DNA of 64,000 nt from Humulus lupulus (Eukaryota; Streptophyta; Magnoliopsida; Rosales; Cannabaceae): the NCBI RefSeq assembly GCF_963169125.1, contig NC_084798.1:200937481-201001480 (forward strand), given 5' to 3'. Both the position numbers and the translations under genes were made by a program. This document shows positions 31,460 to 39,400 of the stretch, one piece after another. Each line of letters opens with the position of its first letter. Position 1 is the first letter of the stretch. The notes below the pieces were generated by a model. The model was given only the letters and a program-made list of their open reading frames with translations. It did no database searches and had not been told where the DNA came from.

Positions 31460-32034
31460 AGAAAAGGACTACTATGAAAGACAGCTTTTAACTCTGAAAT
31501 CTTTTGAGGAAGTTGACTCTATAATGCTATCAGAAGGCATTGATGAAGATGATCTTGATGAACAAGCTCAACATGAAAGAGCCATGAAGATCTCTAATTA
31601 TGCAAACATAATTCTCTTGGGACTTAAGGTAAAATTTGGGTATTTTTATAAGAAATATTGGCTGAAGTAAGTTCTTAAGAGCTTTTACAGCTCCAGTCGT
31701 ATCTGTAACGTTTTAGATTATATAGACCATGTTTTAGAGTATTTGAGTTCTTGCATCAAATAATATTTTATGGCCTTATAGAACATTCATTCCCACTTTA
31801 CAAACTAAAATTGAAACTTATGTTTGGTTCTGCAGATCTATGCTACTATGAAGAGTGGGTCCATAGCCATTGCAGCATCAACACTAGATTCTTTGCTGGA
31901 TCTCATGGCTGGTGGCATACTTTGGTTCACTCACTTGTCAATGAAAAGTATAAATATTTATAGATACCCCATTGGAAAATTGAGGGTGCAGCTTGTTGGC
32001 ATAATCATTTTTGTTGCTATCATGGCGACACTAG
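31460..32034 (+). pseudogene. Captured fragment of a metal tolerance protein (MTP) gene, two exons
   Basis: The first exon (about 31,460-31,629; acceptor ATTATAG, donor GTAAAA) encodes GEKDYYERQLLTLKSFEEVD, then ERAMKISNYANIILLGLK. The second (31,836-32,034; acceptor CTGCAG, donor GTACAA) encodes [20 protein letters not shown], then [15 protein letters not shown] and [14 protein letters not shown]. MTPs are cation diffusion facilitators that export divalent metals such as Mn or Zn. The DSLLD metal-site motif is intact and both exons are open, but the N-terminus, the second DxxxD motif and all C-terminal parts are missing. The motifs fit the Mn-type MTP8-11 branch; a finer name is not justified. 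GTTGAGAA-rich DNA at 31,260-31,459 looks intronic. Confidence 0.85.
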
Positions 32035-33446
32035 GTACAATCTGTAGTTTAATTTGTTGATAGTTTTCACAGATTTTTCTCTTTCTTGCATCATATTTGC
32101 ATTGAAGGTTGTTTAGATTCCTTAGTGAACACATATATCATCCAGTGTGTTTTACTCTGTTTGTTACAGAGTAGATAAATTCATGAGTCTAGGATGAAAC
32201 AAGGAAAAAATAAAGCTTATTGAGTGACTTTGCTTTATTAAATTTGTCTAAAGAGGACGTATTATTTGATTCTAGAAATTTTCTTTGGTCATTTTCTGCC
32301 GGAAATCTCTAAAGTATATGGTCATTATTGCCAACTACAAACACTTAATAAGGTACTTATTTTATTTTATTATTTTTCATGTACTTATTTCTTTATTTCC
32401 TTGCCTTTGTGGGTCTTAAGAAACTTCTAAGGAAAACTAAAAAATAGAATGAAAGAAAATTTTAATTATATAAAAGTTTTGTTTAAGTTTTCTCTTCGTG
32501 CTAACGAAAGGATTATGCAATTAATTTTTGTTTAAATTTATCTTTATGATGTGCTATGGTTTAACTAAGGACTTACAAAGCTCTTGGGCTCTATATACAT
32601 ACATATACTATATATACTATAGTACTCTCTTGCATATCCTCAAAGTTGGTCAGCCATAGATTTTGATGGCTAGAATTTGCCAGTGATATGAATTGCTATG
32701 TGTTTTTTGACTTTTGATTGAAGTTTAAGTGCTCTGTTTTCATGTGATTTATTTTTTATGCATCTGGTTTAAATTTCAATTCTATTACTATTGATCCTAA
32801 ATTAAGTTTATGATTTCATGGGTTGTGTTGAAATGCCTATTCTCAAATGTTCCCTCATTTGCTTCTGCCTTATTTTTATGCATGCATATTTAATGTTTAT
32901 TTCTATTCCTGCTTGTTAATTTATTGGAACATATATAATACAGTACTAATTGAATATATATATATATATTTATATATATTGTTCTGAGAACACTCCTTGC
33001 ACTCATGTCCATGGTATATATAGTTTCTCATTGTTTCAAACATTGATTTATGTTTTTGCTTGTGTATTTCTCTCTTGTTTTGGACATTAGCTAGTTAGAT
33101 TAAGTTTATTTTTCATTAAAAATATTAATTTATAATAGAAAAACTTGTTTTAAATAATTGCTTTCAATTTTGAATTGCTTTTCTATAGTCCTTTTAATTA
33201 TTTAGTTTATTGCATGAATCTCTAATGTCGGATTTGTTCATTGGATTATTTTACTCAGTCGCCTGAGTAGAATGCATAAAACATTCATTAATTTTGTTTA
33301 ATTTTTCTCATCTTCTTCAATAGACAGGGAATAGTGTTTTTTTTTCACTTAATTGAAAATTTTCATTCTCCCTAAGGTAACATGTAAACTACCCTTTTTT
33401 TTTCCAAATTTTCTATGGAACTCTGACTAGAATGTACCCATGGCAG
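32035..33446. other. Intron-like AT-rich DNA between the MTP and KEA fragments
   Basis: No gene seen. It begins with the MTP donor and ends with the acceptor of the KEA exon, so the two unrelated exons flank what would be spliced as one chimeric intron if transcribed. It contains a TA-rich microsatellite around 32,955-32,985. Confidence 0.4.
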
Positions 33447-33524
33447 GTCAATATAAGAAGTGTTGATGAGGTTATTGTGATTGGTGCTGGTCTTTCTCTG
33501 TCTTCATCAGCTTTTGTTCTGCAG
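33447..33524 (+). pseudogene. Captured exon of a KEA-type K+/H+ antiporter gene
   Basis: A 78-bp exon of exactly 26 codons lies between CCATGGCAG and a GTAATT donor. It encodes VNIRSVDEVIVIG, then GLSLSSSAFVLQ. NIRS-x-DEAxVIGAALSLSSSAFVLQ is a conserved transmembrane block of plant KEA potassium-efflux antiporters (CPA2 family, chloroplast envelope or thylakoid members). The following block expected in the family (LLAEKGELPTRFG) is not present nearby. No stops. The short length makes the family assignment a little less certain than for MTP or SULTR, but the match is specific. Confidence 0.75.
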
Positions 33525-33822
33525 GTAATTTTATTTTAGAAGTGTAGAAAATGTATTTTGATAAAACAAAAGGTTTCTTTTCTTTTCAAGTATTGACATG
33601 TTTGACATAATAATGCAAGTAGAAGTTACTAGCATGTCCACTTTATAGGCTTTATCTTTCTATCGATTGTGGCATATTAGGCTATTAATGTATATTTATA
33701 GGATTGTACATGTCCTATATATGCATCCTATGTGCATGGGATTACATTCTTTTAGTTAAATTTTCTTCTTATTTCTCAGTTTTTGAACAGAAACTAATAA
33801 ATTATACAACTAATAAATGTAT

Positions 33823-33990
33823 ATATACAACAAATCACTCTTTCTACAACACAAGAGTATAACTTTATTGAAAAAGTACTATAATAACTAGTAAAGTAAA
33901 AAATCAGTATTGAAAAAGAGGGAAATGAAATAAAAAGGCGGCATCTTTTCAGGGAAAGCCCGCTCAAAGTAAAACACATTATTTTTTTTT
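33823..33990. repeat. Second CACTA left-end-like sequence
   Basis: Aligns by eye with the Pack-CACTA left end (17,971-18,100): both contain CTTTCTACAACACA, then TATAA/GCTT-ATT-AAAAAGTA-TATAA and later AGTAAA. The first bases (ACAACAAATCACT) are a degraded form of CACTACACCAAAT. It is in the same orientation as the left end. Confidence 0.5.
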
Positions 33991-35218
33991 ATCTAACTTT
34001 AGAATAGTTTCAGAGTCACTTTTCTTCCGACCTAGCCTTCCTATTCTGTTTTAATGGTTTCCATTTGCTCTAGCCAGCATGCCTTCTCTCTTGGATTCAG
34101 AAAACTAAACTGGGTCTATCTTCTGTTCTGGTTTTGAATTGATTGAACCAAGTTTTCATCGTTTTAAGTTTGTTCCTGATTTTGAATGCCTCAAAATTTA
34201 TGTTTTTGCTCAACTTTTGTTTTATGTTTACAAGAATTACTCTGTTTTTCAGTTTACAAGAATTACTTTATATGCTTTTTTTGGGGGCTGATTTTCCCAT
34301 GACTTTTTTTTGTACTTACACATTATTCTTGGAATATTTTAAATTTCTAATATGAAAGTTTCTAATAATAACAATATTATATATGCATAATTATGAACCA
34401 GGATACCCAACACCTCCAAAATTTCTCCTCTAATTGAAGCAACAGTGACCATTAGGTACACAAATTTCAACTATTAAAAATGCTTTAGTCATTTTATTTT
34501 TCACTTTTTCGAGCAAAAGGGTAGCTTTAAATTTAAACATTAAGCTAAAAGAAGCTATTTGTTTTTCTTTCAAAGTTTTGTTTTGGTTCTTGAATGGCTT
34601 ATTAAATATGATCACTTTTCATTGGTTTTTGATGGTATTTTATTTGTTTGAATGCAGTTACTTAGTTGGCTTCTCAAAATTGTAGGAACTATAACTATTT
34701 TGCATGTGTAGTAAATGCCTGTTTATGTCAGTCTACCTATTTTAATGTTGCACTAGGGAAATGGGAGAGTGCTCTTACGCATGGAGTGATTTGAAAACAA
34801 CTTCTTGTTTGATGTTGCCTTTTGTGGTTTGGTTTAAGCTATTATGGTATGCATGTGGAGGACTGATTATAGAGGCTTGGGCATGTCTAGTTTCATCCTC
34901 TACTTATAAAATCCAGTCTTTCTTACTCTATTTGTGCCCTCCTAGATGGATGTTAAAACTAGTTACAAGTGACTATTTTACTGCTTGGCTATTCATGCAT
35001 TTTTCTGTTGAAATATGTTTTATAGTACATTGGCTTTAAGGTCTGTTAACTATTTTTTGCACTTTGGAATTGACACAAATGGGAATCTTCAATTTGTTGT
35101 GTTTTGATTATTTAAAAATTTTCCAAGAGTTTCTTTTCTTGATAGGCTTGTTTGATTTTTCTATAAATTTTTAGGTTTGCCTTGTTCTTTCTATTGATAT
35201 TTTTTTTCTTTATGCTCT
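33991..35218. other. AT-rich captured or intronic DNA, no recognisable gene
   Basis: Frames up to 92 codons occur (34,761-35,039) but match no family known to me and are rich in W, C and L, as expected of chance or intron sequence. Confidence 0.35.
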
Positions 35219-35308
35219 AGGCGGTGTGTTTTGCTTTAATGGGCATTGGTAGCTCATTTCATGCTCAAAAAACTGCTGTGAGTGGGCAATTGGAGAGTCA
35301 AGTGTGGT
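35219..35308 (+). pseudogene. Exon-like segment of unknown origin in the Pack-CACTA
   Basis: A T-rich tract ending TGCTCTAG is followed by about 90 bp open as AVCFALMGIGSSFHAQKT, then AVSGQLESQVW, ending at a donor-like GTAAAT. Splice signals on both sides and a non-random residue mix suggest another captured exon. I do not recognise the gene. Confidence 0.35.
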
Positions 35309-36049
35309 AAATAATGTTATTTTCCTATGTACTATGTTATGTTTGGGGTCATTTGGGACATGTTACTTTCTGATTCTTTTGAGATCTGCACGTAAAAGCC
35401 TCAACTTATCTATTTGCATACATTTGCTTAAAACATCAGGTTCTGGCCTTCGGGTCCTGTGTGACTTCAGGCCATCAACTACAGAGGTTAACATAACAAT
35501 AAAGCTTTTACTTGTGTTGCTTCTCTCGACAGTGGAGTTTTGTTGTCTCAGTTCATGTTTTGGTGGCATGATAGACATGGAATTTGTCGAGGACGTGGCT
35601 AATATTTCTAATGTGTCTGGGATTACGACCCATTCTTTGCAACTGTACAGTCATTGCTGACCATTGGACCCTCTCCCTGCAACTATACAATCATTGCAAC
35701 TGTTGTTTTTTAATTTGGAAAATACTAGGAGCTTAGGCATATATGCACTGTCAGGGGAGAATATTTTGTGCTGAAAGTAGTAACTTTTCAATATGTTGAA
35801 TAATTAAGACTACTTGAATACTTAAAGAACATTTTGTTGTTGATGACAGTGTTGAATATTTTAAACTAATTTGTGGATTGTTAATACAATTTTGAATGTT
35901 TTTACTTTTTGTTATTTGAAAATCAAGTTCATTTGGTGATGCTAGTATATATTAGAAAGCTAATTTTAATTATATAAAAAAACTAAAATATAATAGAATA
36001 AATTAGTGTTATATAAATGAATATATAATGAGAATTTAAACTTATCTAA

Positions 36050-36431
36050 ATATTAAAATAATACGAAAATTGTGTTATAATATCTATTACAATAACACTT
36101 TTTATGTAAAGAATTTTGTTATGCAAACTTCATTATATAACACAAATAATGTGTTATACTAAAGTGTAGTATAACACAAATTTATAAGTATTGAAATGTG
36201 TTATATAATCGACTATAAATAATATAGTTAATCACTTATATATTTATTAAAATAACACAGAAAGTGTGTTATCGTTGACAGTATAATAACACATCTGTAT
36301 AACAATGATAAAGTGTTATGTAAAGTACCCTGACCTACGATAACATAGTCGGTCTTAACACATCAAAAAGTGTTATGGTATGTTTTGATAACACATTTTT
36401 GGTGTTATTAAGAGCATTTTTTCTTGTAGTG
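36050..36431. repeat. CACTA subterminal repeat region (right end)
   Basis: GTGTTAT and its complement ATAACAC occur about 15 times in 380 bp, some as close inverted pairs (for example 36,090-36,110 and 36,360-36,410), and the block ends TTTTTTCTTGTAGTG at 36,431. Dense short repeats within a few hundred bp of the end are the binding sites of TnpA-like proteins in CACTA elements. Confidence 0.65.
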
Positions 36432-37170
36432 ATTTAAGCTACCCAGGACAAAACCTAAAATCTCTTTGGCTTCTACGCCCCAAACAGGTATTCAAATCGA
36501 TTTACTAGTAGAATTTTCTATGAAAACATAGAAAATTTGCCCAGTTTTATGAAATCCTTATTTCTAAATAAGCCTAGTATCGTTGATTTAGCCTAAACCG
36601 AACCCTACTTCCTATTTACACTCAGACGTAATCTAATTGACATTGAGCAAAGGATGTTTTTCACAAATAAAAAAACTCATTGGAACGACAAGAATTGAAA
36701 AATTCAAACCAGGTGTGGAAATACATATAGTTTATATGATCGGTTCAAAGAAAGTGTCGATATGTCCACAGGAAGCTCCCTGGAAGCTTATGAAAATATG
36801 AAAGGCGATAAAGTGTTCTTGGGAGATGTTGGAGAAGAAAAAGGGAAATTAATTTTTTTAAAAGGAAACTTTTAGAATGCAAACGTGGTGAGGGTTCAAG
36901 TCTGATCACCCTATTTATACGTAAACTACAGGAATTAATTCGGGCCATTCGATTGGGTTAGCTTGAGATCCAAAGGCCAGGATTAAACGAACCATAAGGC
37001 AGCAAAAATTTGATAGGATAGTTGTCACAGTCCTCAAAACCCGAACGGACGCCAATTACAGACAACCACGTGTCCAATACTCGAGTACTAGACAAGCACG
37101 ATTTTACATGGCAGAAGTCTAAAAGCCCCTACTGTGCATGTCATACAATGAGGACATCAAGCACGAGCAA
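36432..37170 (+). other. 3' non-coding part of gypsy-1 after the CACTA insertion
   Basis: No gene seen. A 67-codon minus-strand frame (36,745-36,948) has no family resemblance. The region is followed by the polypurine tract and 3' LTR. Confidence 0.45.
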
Positions 37171-37186
37171 GAGTTTGGGGGGCAAA
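37171..37186 (+). other. Polypurine tract of gypsy-1
   Basis: GAGTTTGGGGGGCAAA lies directly before the right LTR. It is the classic position and composition of the plus-strand primer and confirms plus orientation. Confidence 0.75.
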
Positions 37187-37933
37187 TTTTGTACCTAAAA
37201 TTAGCACATGTTCAATTACTCAGCTCGGCTACAGCTGGAAGATGAATATGTGGAAAATATCCAAGTAGGATATCTGGTTAACAATGATGTGAGCAACTCG
37301 AGTTCGTACATAATATATAGATTATTATCAGACCACCTTTCAAGATAGCAATTGAGTTCGAGACCTATAATGGCCAGATCCAAATTTGGGTGCTCTGAGC
37401 TTAATACGAGCTAAGGTTCAGATAGTCTTTGAACACGAGCTCGGGTGAGATATTCAGCTCGTGGAAACCTGGAAAAAACACATACGAAAGGATCTCAGGA
37501 GATTCAGAGGCTCCTTATACGCTCATTAATGCCCAGGTTGTATTGCATATCTACCATTTATTATTCGAGATAACAGGAGTATATTCTATTCTGTTATCAA
37601 ATCATATCCCAATGTAAATGGTAATAGTATGTATTAAATGTATAGCTTATTTATTCACGCGGTTACCCAACCCTGTTCAGGAAATTCCCCTATAAATATT
37701 AGGAATAATCGACACAGAAAGGAGATGCGTTTTTAGTATTACTAAAACTCTGTAGAAATTGTGAGAGAAAAGAAATAATACTATCTTGTGGACTAGGTCA
37801 ATTTTAACCACTAAACCACGTAAAAGTTGTGTGTGAACGAGAGGGTTCTTATTTTTTCGTTACGGTTTACAATTTTGCACTAATATCCCCATTATATTTC
37901 TTAATCTACCGTTGGAGAAAAATCGCGTCAACA
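37187..37933 (+). repeat. 3' LTR of gypsy-1
   Basis: 747 bp, starting TTTTGTACCTAAAATTAGCA and ending GCGTCAACA. It matches 777-1525 throughout, including the TATA-like CCCTATAAATATTAGG (about 37,690-37,705). It is followed by TTACC, the target duplication also found at 772-776. Confidence 0.8.
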
Positions 37934-37939
37934 TTACCT

Positions 37940-38345
37940 TATCCACATCAAAAGGTGGAGCGGGACCTCCTTGTTGTGGTAAAGATGGAGGTCAAGGGGG
38001 AGATGTTGCACGTGATGGTGGTGGAGGCCGAGCAAGAACTCATGTTTGTGGTGGTGGTGGTAGTGGTGGTGGTGGTCGAGCGGGAGCTCCTATATGTGGT
38101 GGTGGTGATGGCAATGGTCGAGCAACAACTATTGGTTCATTCAAGGCTCCTCCAACGTCCGAACCAAATCCTATAGAAGACCTAACAACATGGCTATGTC
38201 CAGATCTAAGTTACTGGAGAAGCACAGCTATCTTGGCCTCCTGCTGGCGAGCCCTGTCCTCGAACAATTGGAGTTGCTCCTCCAACTCATTAGTCTCATC
38301 GTCTGTGTTGGATTTTTTTCAATTGGGATGGGGTTGTTGAAAAAT
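37940..38345 (-). pseudogene. CACTA transposase linker: coiled coil and proline-rich tract
   Basis: On the minus strand a helix (EEQLQLFEDRARQQEAKIAV, about 38,295-38,236) is followed by a long proline-rich stretch caused by the GGT microsatellite at about 38,040-38,110. A coiled coil between the Ptta/En/Spm and DUF8039 regions is common in this family. The plus-strand glycine-rich frame over the same bases (37,912-38,340) is a shadow. Confidence 0.45.
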
Positions 38346-38579
38346 TGAGTTTGGGTCACACGATGGCCCATACCTCTAACATGCCCCCCGTGCTCTGGAG
38401 TCCCAAATGCTAAGGGTAAGATATCCTTGGACCCTTCGATTACCAATGTGCCATCTGCCACCTGATTCTTGTACTCGGCCTACAAATGAAACATACATAG
38501 TCAAAATTAAACATAAATTAAAGTTAGAAAATATAATATAGTTACAATTCTCTTCATCACCTCCTGAACTTCATTTTTG

Positions 38580-38940
38580 ACCTCTCCTTTTTTGTTGATT
38601 CGGAGTCTGGTCCACAATTCTGCTCTGTCGAACTCAGCTAGTGGGTGAACTAACTATTTTTCTAGTTCTTTTTCAACCTTAACATAACCACCTCGTCATG
38701 TACGGTGATTGTATTTGTTCTTTACTTGATTTACTTGTGCTTGTTCTCTAACTTTATGCCAGTTAGGACTTAATCGCTTCTTAACAAACTTCTTCCAACC
38801 ATCTGGATGATAACATCCTACATAAGTTGTTGGGGGATGTTGAAGAAGATGAGGAGCTTCGACCTTGTCTTTGTAGATAAGTTTGGTTGTAAGTTTAGTC
38901 TTCCAATCCCTCCAACATTCACCAGCTTCTTGCAAAATAG
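38580..38940 (-). pseudogene. Plant transposase fragment (Ptta/En/Spm type)
   Basis: The frame 38,935-38,696 reads WRDWKTKLTTKLIYKD, then PPTTYVGCYHPDGWKKFVKK and LSPNWHKVREQAQVNQ, ending VKNKYNHRT. WRDWKxxLxxK, W-x-KFVxxRLS and an NRxKNKYxHR ending are hallmarks of the Ptta/En/Spm transposase family (PF03004 as I recall it). Proteins of this type are carried by plant CACTA elements. The frame ends in a stop, and weak continuation (ELDRAELWTRLRINKKGEV, about 38,640-38,580) lies beyond it. Only about 80 clean codons remain. Confidence 0.75.
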
Positions 38941-39400
38941 TTTTTTTCCCCTAAGGGCCTACATCAAACAAGCCCTACAATGATTCAAAGCCTTCAAGTT
39001 AGAATTAATATTATAATAACTTTAGAATAATGGAATGATAAAATAATTATATGTTTGAACACAGTTATCTAATAAAAATAGAATCTTACCTTGATTTCTT
39101 CCCAAATTTTTTCATTATACTGCTTTGGCATTTGATGTCAATCGTTGTAAGACAATGGGAGGTGGCAACGCACCAATACTCTAGTGAGACTATTCATTTT
39201 ATTCCCACTGCCACCAAAAGACTGGCCAAACTGATTGTACTCCACCTATTTCTTTTTCCCCTCACTCCTCATTTCAATGAGCTCATTATTTTTAGTTCTC
39301 CCTCACATCTTCTTCATCTCTGAAGATGAGAGGTCCTATGAAGGTTGCGCTTACTCCAAATGTTGGAATTAATTTAAAAAATTAGGGAGGCAGAGGAAGA

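Larger units (their letters stand above)
17971..36431. mobile_element. Probable Pack-CACTA element carrying fragments of at least six host genes
   Basis: The left end is CACTACACCAAATAATAC and the right end, read inward, is CACTACAAGAAAAAATGC. Both carry the CACTA-superfamily terminus. The flanking triplets are CTT and ATT, so a 3-bp duplication is only two-thirds conserved. The right 380 bp (36,050-36,431) is dense in GTGTTAT/ATAACAC words on both strands, as expected for CACTA subterminal repeats. Without gypsy-2 it is about 9.0 kb. No transposase is visible, so it would depend on another element. It holds intron-containing pieces of DUF4057, DUF547, neprosin, SULTR, MTP and KEA genes. An alternative is two or more shorter CACTA elements side by side, because a second left-end-like sequence lies at 33,823. 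Confidence 0.55.
777..37933 (+). mobile_element. Gypsy-1: degenerate Tat-type Ty3/gypsy retrotransposon, heavily nested
   Basis: LTRs of about 748 bp bound the element (777-1525 and 37,187-37,933) and TTACC flanks both sides. Internal order on the plus strand is gag, zinc knuckle, protease, reverse transcriptase, two successive RNase H-like regions and integrase. An antisense ORF follows, then a polypurine tract at 37,171-37,186. A tandem pair of RNase H domains and an extra ORF near the 3' end are known traits of the Tat/Ogre group. Removing the three nested insertions (5,644, 1,105 and 18,464 bp including duplications) leaves 11,944 bp, a reasonable length for the group. Every coding region has stops and frameshifts, so the element is dead. 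Assignment of the right LTR to this element rests on the TSD, LTR similarity and strand. Confidence 0.75.
37939..39400 (-). mobile_element. Right remnant of the layer-0 CACTA element
   Basis: Contains the minus-strand transposase fragment (38,696-38,935) and a minus-strand coiled-coil/proline region (37,940-38,340). The right boundary is unclear, and the end at about 39,400 is where an LTR-like family (X) seems to begin. A GGT-rich microsatellite lies at about 38,040-38,110. Confidence 0.55.

Noticed and set aside
31751..32060. 70- and 78-codon plus frames proposed as separate genes
   Set aside because: They overlap the second MTP exon and its flanking introns. Splice sites show it is one exon of a captured gene.
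18864..33524. A functional host gene in this interval
   Set aside because: Each gene is present only as one to three exons, with stops (neprosin), a frameshift (DUF547) or missing domains (MTP, KEA, SULTR).
37829..38340. Glycine-rich plus-strand frame (CGGGGSGGGG)
   Set aside because: Caused by a GGT microsatellite. The minus strand has better evidence (CACTA linker and transposase).
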